Below the pieces are notes generated by a model. It made no database searches. It was not told the DNA's origin and worked only from the letters and a program-made list of their open reading frames with translations. Shown in pieces: positions 6,179-17,257 of a stretch of DNA of 39,346 nucleotides; position 1 is the stretch's first letter; each line of letters opens with the position of its first letter. The position numbers and the translations under genes are program-made. The DNA comes from Phytohabitans maris (lineage in GTDB: Bacteria; Actinomycetota; Actinomycetes; Mycobacteriales; Micromonosporaceae), in contig NZ_JAVHUY010000070.1 in the NCBI RefSeq assembly GCF_031085175.1, positions 1 through 39,346 of the forward strand, read 5' to 3'.

Positions 6179-8980
6179 ATGCGGTTTCGGGTGTTGGGGC
6201 CTATGGAGGCGGACAACGAACGGGGCGTGGTGTCACTCGGCCCGGCACGGCAACGCACAGTGCTGGCCGTGTTGCTGACCGCGCCGGCCGCGGTGGTCTC
6301 GGTCGACGAACTCGTCGACCGGGTCTGGGGGCCTGCGCTACCACAGCGGGCTCACCCGATCCTGCACACCTACCTCTCGCGGCTTCGTGGCGTATTCGCC
6401 GCCGCTGGCGGGCCGGCGCTGACCCGACGCTCGCGCGGTTATCAACTGGAGGTGGATCCGTCCGCGGTCGATGCGCACCAGTTCCGCGCCCTGGTGGTGG
6501 AAGCGAGGCAGGCAGTCGACGACGAACATGCTGAGACCTTGTGGCACGAGGCGCTCGGGCTGTGGCGGGGCGCCCCTTTCGCGGACCTCGACAACGACTG
6601 GTTGCGGGCAGTCGCGCAGCAGTGGGAGGCGCAGCGGTTCGCGGCCGCGCTCGACCGTAATGACGTGTCGCTGCGCCGAGGCGGACACGCGTCGCTGCTG
6701 CATGAACTGGTGGCCGCGACAAGCACGTATCCGATGGACGAACGGTTGGCCGGGCAGTTGATGCTCGCGTTGTACCGGTGCGGGCGGCAGACCGACGCCC
6801 TGGCGCACTACCGGCTGCTGCACCGACGGCTGGTCGAGGAGTTCGGCAGCGACCCGAGCCCGCGGCTACGCGAACTGCACGAACGCGTGCTGCGACAGGA
6901 TCCCCAGCTTGCCGCCCCGCAGCCGGTCACAGTGACCAGCTCGCCATCAGCCGGCGCCGCCGGGCCGGCCGGTGCCACACCCGCGCAACTGCCGGCGGAC
7001 ATACCTGTCTTCGCCGGGCGCACCACCGCGCTGCGTCAGCTCGACACACTCCTCGACACCTCCGGCGATCCACCATCCACTGTGGTGATAACCGCGATCG
7101 GCGGCAGCGCGGGGATCGGAAAGACCACCCTGGCGCTGCACTGGGCACACCGGCAGCGCCACCGGTTCCCGGACGGACAGCTGTACGTGAACCTGCGCGG
7201 GTTCAACCCGGCCGGCCAAGCGATGAGCCCACCGCAGGCACTACGAACGTTGCTGGAGCTGCTTCAGGTGCCACCGCAGCGCATCCCCACCAGTGTCGAG
7301 GCCCAGAGCGGGCTGTACCGCGGCCGACTGGCCGGGCGCCGCATGTTGGTACTGCTGGACAACGCCCGCGACGCCGACCAGGTGCGCCCCCTGCTGCCCG
7401 GCACCCCCACCACCATGGTGCTGGTGACCAGCCGCAACCAGCTGGCCGGTCTGGTCGCCACCGAAGGAGCCCAGCCGATCCGACTCGACGTCCTCGACGA
7501 CGCCGACGCCCGAGCACTGCTGACCGGACGGCTGGGCGCCGGGCGGGTCGCGGCCGAACCGGTCGCGGTTACACAGATCATCAGTGCCTGCGCCGGGCTG
7601 CCACTCGCGCTGGCGATCGTGGCAGCCCGCGCCGCCACCCTGCCCGAGTTCCGGCTGGCGGTGTTCGCCGACGAGCTCACCGACTCGCACGGCCGGTTGG
7701 ACGCCTTGACCGGCCCAGACGCGGCTACGGATGTGCGGGCGGTGTTCTCCTGGTCCTACCAGGCGTTGAGCCCCGCGGCAGCACGGCTCTTTCGCCTGCT
7801 CGGGCTGCACGCAGGGCCCGACATCAGCCGTCCCGCCGCGGCCAGTCTCGCCGGCCTGCCGATGCCCCAGACCCGCCGGCTGCTGGCCGAACTGGCCGGC
7901 GCACACCTACTCACCGAGCACCGGCCCGGCCGGTATGCCTTCCACGACCTGCTCCGTGCCTACGCCGCCGAACTGTCCCAGACCCTGGACGCCGAACCTG
8001 AGCGGCGCGCGGCGCGGCACCGCATACTCGACCACTACGTGCACACCGCTGTCCCGACCGCCTGCGTGCTTAGCTCATACCTCAAACCGATCCACCTCGA
8101 CCCGCCACAACCCGGCGTCGCACCCGAGACACTGAATGCCTTCGACGACGCGCAACGCTGGTTCCTAGACGAGCAGCCAGCGCTGCTCGCGGCGGTCGCA
8201 GCCGCCGCCGCCAACGGTGACGACATCCACGCCTGGCAACTGGTCTGGGCGCTGCGAGACTTCCTGCACCGCCGCGGCGACTGGCACGCACACCTCGAAA
8301 CCCTGCACGCGGCACTGGCCGCAGCCCAACGCCTTGCCGATCCGGATCGCCAGGCCAGCGCCCATCGAAACCTCGGCGTCGCCTACCGCAGTCTCGGCCG
8401 CGCCGCGGACTCCGTCGCCCATTTCCAGCAGGCCCTCGACCTCTACACCACCCTGGGCGACAAGCGCGGTCAGGCGGTGGTCCATGCCGGGCTCAGCATC
8501 ACCTGCGAAAACGAAGGCCGCTACCGGGAAGGCCTGGACCACACCGAACGCGCCATCGAGCTCTACACCGATCTGGGCGACCCGGTAGGACGCGCCGTGT
8601 GCCTCAGCAACAAGGGCCATTTCCAGGGCCTACTCGGCGACCCCGAACAGACCCTCGTCTCATGCCGGCAGGCACTCGGCCCGCTCGAAGAGCACGACCA
8701 CCGCGACGGCCAGGCTCACGCCTGGGACACCATCGGCGACGCGCACCGCCAACTCGGTCAACACCAGCAAGCCATCTCCAGCTACCAACGCGCCGTCGAC
8801 CTGTTCCGCGCCATCAACAGCCGCCACCCCCACGCCGATACCCTCAACAGACTCGCCGAAACCTACCTCACGACCGGCGACACCGACGCCGCCCGCAACG
8901 CCTGGCGGGAGGCACTCACACTCCTGGACGAGATCGGCCACCCTGACGCCGACGACATCCGCAAACGGCTCGAATCGTGA
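6179..8980 (+). CDS. AfsR/SARP-family transcriptional regulator with NB-ARC and TPR domains
   Basis: A 933-residue protein from the ATG at 6179; a GTG four codons earlier is better spaced from the GGAGGG ribosome site and is a possible alternative. Residues 1-95 (MRFRVLGPMEADNERG, then LSRLRGVF and RGYQLEV) are the OmpR-like DNA-binding domain. Residues 96-240 are the bacterial transcriptional activation domain, ending ALAHYRLLHRRLVEEFGSDP. An NB-ARC/STAND ATPase follows, with P-loop GGSAGIGKTTLAL near residue 311 and LVLLDNARD as Walker B. The last ~230 residues are TPRs (for example HRNLGVAYRSLGRAADSVAH). Such proteins switch on target genes after nucleotide-dependent activation, often in secondary metabolism. 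No biosynthetic cluster is adjacent; the nearest possible target is the divergent wall-enzyme operon. Confidence 0.92.
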   Translation: MRFRVLGPMEADNERGVVSLGPARQRTVLAVLLTAPAAVVSVDELVDRVWGPALPQRAHPILHTYLSRLRGVFAAAGGPALTRRSRGYQLEVDPSAVDAHQFRALVVEARQAVDDEHAETLWHEALGLWRGAPFADLDNDWLRAVAQQWEAQRFAAALDRNDVSLRRGGHASLLHELVAATSTYPMDERLAGQLMLALYRCGRQTDALAHYRLLHRRLVEEFGSDPSPRLRELHERVLRQDPQLAAPQPVTVTSSPSAGAAGPAGATPAQLPADIPVFAGRTTALRQLDTLLDTSGDPPSTVVITAIGGSAGIGKTTLALHWAHRQRHRFPDGQLYVNLRGFNPAGQAMSPPQALRTLLELLQVPPQRIPTSVEAQSGLYRGRLAGRRMLVLLDNARDADQVRPLLPGTPTTMVLVTSRNQLAGLVATEGAQPIRLDVLDDADARALLTGRLGAGRVAAEPVAVTQIISACAGLPLALAIVAARAATLPEFRLAVFADELTDSHGRLDALTGPDAATDVRAVFSWSYQALSPAAARLFRLLGLHAGPDISRPAAASLAGLPMPQTRRLLAELAGAHLLTEHRPGRYAFHDLLRAYAAELSQTLDAEPERRAARHRILDHYVHTAVPTACVLSSYLKPIHLDPPQPGVAPETLNAFDDAQRWFLDEQPALLAAVAAAAANGDDIHAWQLVWALRDFLHRRGDWHAHLETLHAALAAAQRLADPDRQASAHRNLGVAYRSLGRAADSVAHFQQALDLYTTLGDKRGQAVVHAGLSITCENEGRYREGLDHTERAIELYTDLGDPVGRAVCLSNKGHFQGLLGDPEQTLVSCRQALGPLEEHDHRDGQAHAWDTIGDAHRQLGQHQQAISSYQRAVDLFRAINSRHPHADTLNRLAETYLTTGDTDAARNAWREALTLLDEIGHPDADDIRKRLES

Positions 8981-9004
8981 GCAGAAGCCAACCCGTCGAC
9001 GATG

Positions 9005-9027
9005 CCCGGCCACCGACGGCGGCCGGG
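9005..9027 (+). terminator. Rho-independent-like terminator after the AfsR-like gene
   Basis: A perfect 7-bp stem (CCCGGCC / GGCCGGG) with a 9-base loop lies 24 bp after the stop at 8980 and is followed by TT only, as is common in high-GC actinomycetes. Confidence 0.6.
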
Positions 9028-9689
9028 TTCAGCCAGCTACGGCGCAGGACGAAGTTGCCGGCGTGCCGAGTTGTACCGGCCCTCGTTCACCGTGGGGCCT
9101 GCACAGATGCCGAGTAGCTGGAACTCATCACCCCTGCCCAACGCCTTGATCGGCTTCACGCCCGGAGACCGCAGCCCTGGTCTGGCGCGGATGACGGCGA
9201 TGGTTGCCAGGATGGTGAAGGCCTTCACCGGGCCGGTCTCCGTGATGACCCACCGCCGGAGGACGGCGAGCAAGCCGGTAAACGTCAGTAGTCCCAGAAG
9301 TCGGCGAGCCGGCGCAGCCGCTACGCCAGCCGCCTTCGCCGGCGTAGAGTTCGCTGCCCGCATCGTGAACGGTCAGGTTGACCATACTCGTCGCCCAGAT
9401 CAGTACGGCTGATCTTGATGCGCCAGACTGCCGCCAGTATTTGTCCTGTTGTCTATCCTGCTCGATCCGCCGTTTCGGTCGCCGATCGATTTGTCCCACG
9501 ATGATCATCTCGGCCGGTTTCGGTCGGGAGCGGTGTATCGAGACGGCGAGGACCGCGACCAGCGATCGAGCGTCACCGACCTCCGATCACGACCGACGAC
9601 CTCTGGCGACGCCACTCGCGGCCCAAACGCCGGTTACAACGCTTCTCGCGTCCATTGCTCACTGTGGTAGCCGCCTCTAACGTCATGCC
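9028..9689. other. No supportable gene
   Basis: Open frames exist on the minus strand (for example 9037-9363, with a hydrophobic stretch LLTFTGLLAVLRRWVITETG, and an overlapping one at 9128-9508), but none has a convincing ribosome site or recognisable family. The frame-to-frame similarity of content suggests decayed coding sequence. Confidence 0.4.
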
Positions 9690-10541
9690 ATGGCCCTGTC
9701 GGCTCATGGTGGAAAGCCGCTGAGCACTGACCTTTTGGAGGCGGTGTCTGACCTCCGACGGCGGATCGATGCGTTTGAGCGCTTCGGCGATCCCGGTCCC
9801 TTGCACGCCGACATCGCCACTGCGAAGGCGGCCGAGATCGTGGCCGTTGCCCGTGGGGACGCGGTCGCCGTGCGGGACCTGGACACCGAGCTGTGCCGCC
9901 GACTGGGCGCGGCCGAACTCCCCAGCCTTCCGGGAACCGCATGGGTGTTCTCGCAGCTCGGCGAGCTGGCCAAGGCACGCTACTGACAGACCCGGGACCT
10001 CGGCGATATCGATCACGCCGTCGCCCTGGGCCGGCAGGCGGTCGGGATCAGTGGCAGGGACGACTCGTTCCGCGCCGGCGCCGAATGCAACCTCGGCACC
10101 GCGTACCTGCTACGCGTCACGGAGCGGATCAACATCGCGGCGGACCCGGACGCCCAGGATCTGATCGACGCGCTCGAACACTGCCGGGAAGCGCTGAGCA
10201 TCGGGCGCCCCGGCGGACCCGGGTCCCTGATCCACGCATCGGCCTACGCGAGCGCGGTCGGCCTGTACGCCGACTTCGCCGACGACCCCGGGCTGCTGGC
10301 CGAGGCGGAGGAAACGCTGCAGGCGGCCCTCGCTTACAAGGCGAAGGGGTCCGACGCGGCGGCGGCGTGGTACCACCGCGGCGAGATCGCGTCCCGGCGG
10401 TACCGGCTCGGAGCGGGTGTGATCCACCGCCGCGACGCGCTGGACTGGTACGCCCGGGCCCAAGCCGTGGCACCGGCCGACGACCCGGTACGCGCGGCCG
10501 CAGCGGCGGCGCGAGCCGCGCTGCTCAAGGCCGGCACCTGA
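9690..10541 (+). pseudogene. TPR-type protein interrupted by one in-frame TGA
   Basis: The frame from ATG 9690 reads 98 codons, hits TGA at 9984-9986, then continues in the same frame for 184 more sense codons to TGA 10539-10541. Before the stop: LSTDLLEAVSDLRRRIDAFE and VFSQLGELAKARY. After it: QTRDLGDIDHAVALGRQAV, FRAGAECNLGTAYLLRV, then several A-rich helical repeats. The second half follows the TPR pattern seen in CHAT-linked actinobacterial proteins, and the DLGDIDHAVAL stretch is what such a protein would contain right across the stop. Nothing marks selenocysteine insertion, so a recent nonsense mutation is most likely. No clear ribosome site is seen at 9690. Readthrough or a sequencing error cannot be excluded. 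Confidence 0.65.
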
Positions 10542-10751
10542 TGTTTGAACTTACTTCTCAAAGCCACCCGCGACCGCGGGCTCGTCATCATCTCCGCCAG
10601 CGCCAGCGCCAGCGCGCTGCAGTAGTTCCAAACGCGCTATCTGCGGCACGAGAGTGACTCTCTGGACAGCCTGCGATCATGCGAGCGTGCCGTATTTGTC
10701 GCCATCGAACGCCTGGGCTGGCCTCCACGTCGGTGGTGGCATGCCTTAACG

Positions 10752-10980
10752 GTGCTCTTCGGCGAAGTGCAGACGCGGCTGCGCTACGACATCGAACCGG
10801 AGACCGCTACCGCCACGTGCCACCTGCAGGTACGCGACAACCACAACGCCCTGTGCGGGTATCCATGGGAGCACCTGACCCTGGTGCCCGTACAGCCTCC
10901 ATGGGATGAACTCCCGCAATGGATGCGTTGCGACGAGTGCGAGGACACGTCGCACAGGGCAGCGATGAGCCGCCCCGTCC
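10752..10980 (+). CDS. Short hypothetical protein or fragment with CGYPWE and CDEC motifs
   Basis: From GTG 10752 the frame reads LFGEVQTRLRYDIEPETATA, then CHLQVRDNHNALCGYPWEHL and WMRCDECEDTSH. The two Cys pairs could bind a metal. The frame is open upstream back to the TAG before 10627, so the true start is uncertain. After about residue 75 it runs into the SDR fragment in another frame, so its end is probably not natural. I do not recognise the family with certainty. Confidence 0.4.
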
Positions 10981-10983
10981 GCG

Positions 10984-11214
10984 GCAGATCAGCCCGCCTT
11001 CGGCAACATCGCCATCGGCTCCGGCGCTCTACGCACCTACGCCCTCAGCCTGCACGCCGCCGTCGCCGAACTAGGCGTCTACGTCGCCCACGTCCCGCTG
11101 AGCGTCTGGATCGGCAGCGGCGGCCCCGAAACCCAACCCGACACCATCGCCGAGCACCACTGGAACATCCACATCACACGCCAGGGAGCCGAGCACCCAT
11201 ACGTTGCCCTATGA
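10984..11214 (+). pseudogene. Short-chain dehydrogenase, C-terminal fragment
   Basis: The frame reads ADQPAFGNIAIGSGALRTYA, then LSLHAAVAELGVYVAHVPL, WIGSGGPETQPDTIAEHHW and GAEHPYVAL before TGA 11212-11214. This is the C-terminal ~75 residues of an SDR-type NAD(P) oxidoreductase: the helix after the catalytic Tyr/Lys, then the substrate loop. The Rossmann N-terminus and the catalytic YxxxK are missing. It points at the terminator of the aldo/keto reductase gene and may be a lost member of that redox cluster. Confidence 0.65.
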
Positions 11215-11316
11215 CGGCGGCCACCGGCTTGAAAGGCAAACAGGATTCAGGTGCAGGCCGACCTCCCCGGCGGGATACATCCCGGAACTGTTCCCCTCGT
11301 CGGCATCCCCCCGATA

Positions 11317-11349
11317 GCGGCTGACCTGTTTATCGGGTAGGTCAGCCGC
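11317..11349 (-). terminator. Strong terminator of the aldo/keto reductase unit
   Basis: An 11-bp perfect stem (GCGGCTGACCT / AGGTCAGCCGC) with an 11-base loop lies 8 bp beyond the minus-strand stop at 11358. Being symmetric it may also stop plus-strand transcription from the SDR fragment. Confidence 0.7.
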
Positions 11350-11357
11350 GCCACGGG

Positions 11358-13267
<1,910 letters not shown>

Positions 13268-13414
13268 GGCCTTCACGCTACGTCCGGTTCCGGACGGCTG
13301 AGGGGGTCTGTCATTACCTGCTTCGCTGCGCCCTCCCGCAATGCCGCTGGCCGGGGTTTCCTGGCAGACATGCAAGGTACTAAGCCTCGAACGGATCACC
13401 GGCGGGACGACGAC
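13268..13414. promoter_or_regulatory. Divergent promoter/operator region
   Basis: About 150 bp lie between the XRE regulator and the first plus-strand gene. By family precedent the regulator should bind here. I see no clear palindrome that I would name as operator. Confidence 0.4.
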
Positions 13415-14613
13415 ATGATGAGATCACCGGGCACCTCGGAGGTCCAGCAGGCCGCAGACACCAGGCAGACACCGGTGGGGTTGGCAGGCCGCACGCTGGC
13501 GGTGGCGTCGGCGGGCACGCTGCTGGTGCTGCTGGCGTTCACGGTGCCGCTGGCCACGCTGTCGGCTACAGCGGCGGACCTGTCCGCCGGGCCGGGTGCA
13601 CAGCGTGGATCTTGTCGTCGATGAGCACCGGCTGCGCGGCGGCCCTGCTGGGCAGCGGCGCGGTCGGCGACGACGTTGCGGTTGGTCCCTTCATGGCGGT
13701 GGCTGCTCAGGCGGTGTCCGGGTGGCGGCTGGCGTATTGGTTGACGGCGCTTGGAGCTCTCTTGTTGGCGTTCGGAGGTGGCCGCTGGCTGGCCGAGTCG
13801 CGGTCGGCCTCGCCACGGCGGATCGACGCGGCGGGTATGGCGCTGCTCGGGCTCGGGTTGACCGTGCTGTTGGCCGGTTTGATCGAAGGCCGTACGGGCT
13901 GGACGCGACCGATCACCGTCGGCCTGCTGGTGGGCGGTATTGCGCTGATCGTCGGGTTCGTCGTCGTGGAGCGGCGGTCGGCGAGTCCGATGCTCGACCT
14001 AGGGCTGCTGCGCCGCCCGGACTTTGTCGCGGCGACGGTTGCGGCGCTCGCGGCGGGTGCTGGCGTGCTGGCGTTGATGTCGTTCACACCGACGCTGGTC
14101 GAACGGGGCTTGGGCGGTAGCGCGCTGGCTGGGGTGGCGGCGATGTTCGCTTGGTCGGGTCTGTCGGCGGTGACGGCCCTGGCCGCCCGGTGGCTGCCCG
14201 CCCGGATCACCGCACGGGCGCAGCTCATCGGCGGGCTGGTCGGCTGCGCGATCGGTCAGGTGGCCGTGCTGGGCCTGCACCCGGGCAGTTCGATCGTGCG
14301 GCTCCTGCCGGGCCTGCTGATCGCCGGGGGCGCTAACGGTGTCCTCAACGCCGCGCTCGGGCGGCAGGCCGTGGCCAGTGTGCCGGCCGATCGAGCGGCG
14401 ATGGGCAGCGGAGCCAACAACACCGCCCGCTACGTCGGCTCGGCCGTCGGCCTGGCCGTCGTCACGGTGATCGTCACCCACGCCGCCTCCGCACACGGTT
14501 TGGCCGGGCTGTTGTCGGGCTGGAACACGGCCGCCGCCATTACCGCCGCTTTCACACTGCTGGGTCTGGCCGTGGTGATCTTCGCCCGGCCACAACGACG
14601 AGGGAGCAAATGA
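13415..14613 (+). pseudogene. MFS (DHA2-type) transporter, frameshifted and internally deleted
   Basis: The N-terminal part (from ATG 13415) reads GLAGRTLAVASAGTLLVLLA, then TVPLATLSATAADLSAGPGA, and breaks near 13605. One base off, the next frame resumes with WILSSMSTGCAAALLGSGAV and runs to TGA 14611-14613. At GAVGDD the sequence jumps straight to VAVGPFMAVAAQAVSGWRLA, so about 60-70 residues spanning TM2-TM4 (with the DYGRR-type loop) are missing compared with intact relatives. The remaining TM helices look normal. With a frameshift and a lost helix block it cannot be a working drug/proton antiporter, though translation of the downstream gene by overlap (ATGA at 14610) may still depend on it. 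Confidence 0.7.
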
Positions 14614-14939
14614 TGTCTGAGGATCGGCAGCCTTCGGGCGCACAGAATATGTTCGGCGACTTCGCACCCGCCCTGGTGCACTACACCGACGAGGTGCTGT
14701 TCGGGCAGGTGTGGGAACGCCCCGAGCTCGCCGCCCGCGACCGCAGCCTCATCACGGTGGCCGCGCTGCTGACGGCCGGCAACACCGAGCAGCTGACTTT
14801 TCACCTCGACTACGCCAGACGCAACGGCGTGACTGAGACCGAACTGATCGAGGCCATTACCCATTTGGCGTTCTACGCCGGTTGGCCCAAGGCCATGTCC
14901 GCGATGGCCGTCGCCAAGCAGGTCTTCGCCACCGACTGA
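14610..14939 (+). CDS. Carboxymuconolactone decarboxylase-family protein
   Basis: A 109-residue protein of the AhpD/CMD fold, full length for the small form. GAGGGAG lies just upstream of two consecutive ATGs (14610 and 14613); the first overlaps the transporter stop. The core reads LAARDRSLITVAALLTAGNT, then EQLTFHLDYARRNGVTETEL and AITHLAFYAGWPKAMSAMAV, the usual CMD helices with the conserved EQL..H. It lacks the CxxC of AhpD peroxidoreductases, so it is closer to the lactone-decarboxylase-like group. It is in the plus-strand redox operon before the alcohol dehydrogenase. Confidence 0.9.
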   Translation: MMSEDRQPSGAQNMFGDFAPALVHYTDEVLFGQVWERPELAARDRSLITVAALLTAGNTEQLTFHLDYARRNGVTETELIEAITHLAFYAGWPKAMSAMAVAKQVFATD

Positions 14940-15004
14940 CCACCGGCCGCCGACACCGGCGTGCCGCGAGCACCGTTTCAACACCAGTGGAAGGATCGTC
15001 CATC

Positions 15005-16027
15005 ATGCGAGGCGCAATCCTGTACGCCCCCGGCGACGTCCGGGTCGAAACCCGCGACGACCCGAAGATCGAAAAGCCCGCCGACGCCGTCATACGTGTC
15101 GTCGCGGCCTGCGTGTGCGGCTCGGACCTGTGGCCCTACCGCGGTATCGAAGCCGTCGCAGGGCCGACCCCGATGGGACATGAGTACGTCGGCATCGTCG
15201 AAGAGGTCGGCGCAGATGTATCTCAGATCCAGCCGGGCCAGTTCGTCGTCGGCTCGTTCTTCGCCTCCGACAACACCTGCGACATCTGCAAGGCCGGGTA
15301 CCAGTCCTCCTGCGTGCACCGCGAGTACGCCGGCGCCGGCGGCGCCCAGGCCGACCTCCTGCGAGTCCCGCTCGCAGACGGCACCCTGGTCGCCACCGCC
15401 GAGCGTCCCGACGAGGACCTGATTCCCAGTCTGCTGGCCGCCTCCGACGTGCTGGGCACCGGCTGGTTCGGCGCAGTCGCCGCCGACGTCCAGCCAGGTA
15501 AGACCGTCGCCGTCGTCGGTGACGGAGCCGTCGGCCTGCTCGCCGTCCTGGCCGCCAAACAGCTGGGCGCGGAGCGGATCATCGCAATGAGCCGCCACGC
15601 CGACCGGCAACAGCTCGCCCTCGACTACGGAGCCACGGACATCGTGACCGAACGCGGCGACGACGGGGTGACCCGTATCAAGGACCTCACCGGCGGCCTG
15701 GGCGCCCACAGCGTGATAGAGGCGGTCGGTACGCAGGAATCGATGATGCAGGCCATCCGCTCCACCCGTCCGGGCGGGCACGTCGGGTACGTCGGCGTCG
15801 CCCACGGCATCCAATTGCCCGGTGAGGAACTGTTCTACTCCCACGTGCACCTGCACGGCGGACCCGCGCCGGTACGCCGGTTCCTGCCCGAACTCGTCGA
15901 CCTGATCACCAACCGCACGATCGACCCGGGCAAGGTCTTCGACCTGACTCTGCCCCTCGGCCAGGCCGCCGACGGCTACCGGGCGATGGACGAACGCCGC
16001 GCCATCAAGGCGCTGCTGCGTCCCTGA
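15005..16027 (+). CDS. Zinc-dependent alcohol dehydrogenase family protein
   Basis: A 340-residue medium-chain dehydrogenase. Start at ATG 15005 (MRGAILYAPGDVRVETRDDP), preceded by GGAAGGA; the open frame extends upstream without family match. Catalytic zinc ligands are visible as Cys38 (VCGSDLWPYRG) and His59-Glu60 (MGHEYVG). A reduced structural-zinc loop follows (NTCDICKAGYQSSC, three cysteines). The Rossmann motif is VAVVGDGAVGLLAV near residue 170. It should oxidise an alcohol or reduce an aldehyde with NAD(P); the substrate is not evident. It sits 65 bp after the CMD-like gene and 26 bp before the cupin gene, an operon common in actinobacteria. Confidence 0.92.
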   Translation: MRGAILYAPGDVRVETRDDPKIEKPADAVIRVVAACVCGSDLWPYRGIEAVAGPTPMGHEYVGIVEEVGADVSQIQPGQFVVGSFFASDNTCDICKAGYQSSCVHREYAGAGGAQADLLRVPLADGTLVATAERPDEDLIPSLLAASDVLGTGWFGAVAADVQPGKTVAVVGDGAVGLLAVLAAKQLGAERIIAMSRHADRQQLALDYGATDIVTERGDDGVTRIKDLTGGLGAHSVIEAVGTQESMMQAIRSTRPGGHVGYVGVAHGIQLPGEELFYSHVHLHGGPAPVRRFLPELVDLITNRTIDPGKVFDLTLPLGQAADGYRAMDERRAIKALLRP

Positions 16028-16053
16028 ACCGCCCACGCACCTGGAAGGAGCAC

Positions 16054-16467
16054 ATGAACATGGAACTCAAACCCGTAGCCGACACCGTAAAGACGCCAGC
16101 GCAGAACTTCACGGGCGATGTCTACCTGACACCCATCTACAGCGGCACCACGCCATCGCGGATGACCGTCGCGCTTGTCCGGTTCACCCCAGGCGCACAC
16201 ACCAACTGGCACTCCCACGCCGTTGGCCAGACCCTGCACATCACCGAAGGCGTCGGCCTGGTCGGCACCCGCGACGGCAACGTGATCCGGGTACGCGCGG
16301 GAGAAACCGTGACCTGCCCGCCCGACGAGGAGCATTGGCACGGCGCCGCCGCCAACACCTTCATGAGCCACCTGGCCATGCTCGAAGCCAAACCCGATGG
16401 CAGCGACCCCACCACCTGGCTCGAACCTCTCACCGACGAGGACTACCAGAAGGCAAATAGGGCTTAA
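16054..16467 (+). CDS. Cupin-domain protein
   Basis: A 137-residue single-domain cupin with an excellent ribosome site (GGAAGGAG) six bases before ATG 16054. Motif 1 is NWHSHAVGQTLHITEG, with two metal-binding His and the trailing G; motif 2 is PPDEEHWHGAA with the last His. It is the typical small cupin of the CMD/ADH/AKR cluster, perhaps an isomerase or oxygenase on a small aromatic or quinone. The specific reaction is unknown. It ends the plus-strand operon. Confidence 0.92.
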   Translation: MNMELKPVADTVKTPAQNFTGDVYLTPIYSGTTPSRMTVALVRFTPGAHTNWHSHAVGQTLHITEGVGLVGTRDGNVIRVRAGETVTCPPDEEHWHGAAANTFMSHLAMLEAKPDGSDPTTWLEPLTDEDYQKANRA

Positions 16468-17257
16468 CAAAGTCAGCGGAGGGGAGCAGGTTGGTGCGCA
16501 CCTTGACCTACCTCGGACCGCCGAAACGAGCCCCCAATTGCCGACGGAATCAAGGGATTGAGCAGCGGAAACTCAGCCGAGGTGCAGGCTGATCTCTATG
16601 GCAGGATTCGAACCTGCGCACCAAGGATGAGGCGTTCCACGAGATGGGTCCCATTCCACCGCCGCCTTCTGTCGTGGGGCCGCCGCAGCGCCAGTCACTC
16701 GCCTCGCTGGCCAAAGCGGGGACGGGTAGGCAGCTGACATCAGGCCTGTATCGGCCGCAGCCCGTCGATGTCCTCGTCCACATCCTCCGCCCTATTCGGC
16801 GCGGCTGGCCCCATTGCAGGCGACCTGTAGGTTCGATCGCCATGTTTAGCCCGTTGGCCAGCATGCCCCGCAGTGACACGGCGTGGCCGCAAGCGGTCGC
16901 GCTGGTTCCGGGTCTGCTCGTCGCGGAGCGTCGGGTGCGCCGTGGTTACGCTCCACTGCCCCTGAGTGGCTCGACGTGGCCTAATGCGGCCCCTTGGACG
17001 AGCGTCTCCTGGACGTCTGGTTCGTACCGTGTCGTCTGGCTTTGCTTGTGATCGAGTGGCATAGCTCGGTCTGATCTTGTGGGCATGGATTGGCGCTTCT
17101 GTGTCTGTTGTTCGATCGCTTCCGTCTGATATCGGTATGCGTCATCGGGGCTGCTCGAATCTTTGAGGAACTCTGGTGGTAGGTGTTGACATCAATCCTT
17201 GGCGTGCCGCAGTGTGTCGATCACTTTGCTCTCTGTGGTGCGGGGGAGGCGTCGTTC
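16468..17257. other. Long intergenic stretch without a supportable gene
   Basis: Nearly 800 bp lie between the cupin gene and the LamG-like gene. An open frame at 16644-17051 has no ribosome site and poor composition, so I do not call it. The only recognisable item is a tRNA-like T-arm on the minus strand near 16.6 kb. The last part contains the promoter and the GGGGGAGG ribosome site of the next gene. Confidence 0.5.
16590..16636 (-). other. tRNA-like 3' half, possible attachment-site scar
   Basis: Read on the minus strand the sequence contains GGTGCGCAGGTTCGAATCC, then TGCC. It has a perfect 5-bp T-stem (GCAGG / CCTGC) with a canonical TTCGAAT loop, followed by about seven bases that could be an acceptor strand. 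No matching 5' acceptor strand, D-arm or anticodon stem precedes it. It therefore looks like the 3' end of a tRNA gene (the T-arm resembles that of some tRNA-Arg) left by integration. Confidence 0.4.

Noticed and set aside
9984-9986. Selenocysteine insertion at the in-frame TGA
   Set aside because: The protein is TPR-like with no redox motif at that site, and I see no clear selenocysteine-insertion hairpin just downstream.
16644-17051. Open frame of 135 codons in the gap before the LamG-like gene
   Set aside because: No ribosome site, no recognisable motif and biased composition.
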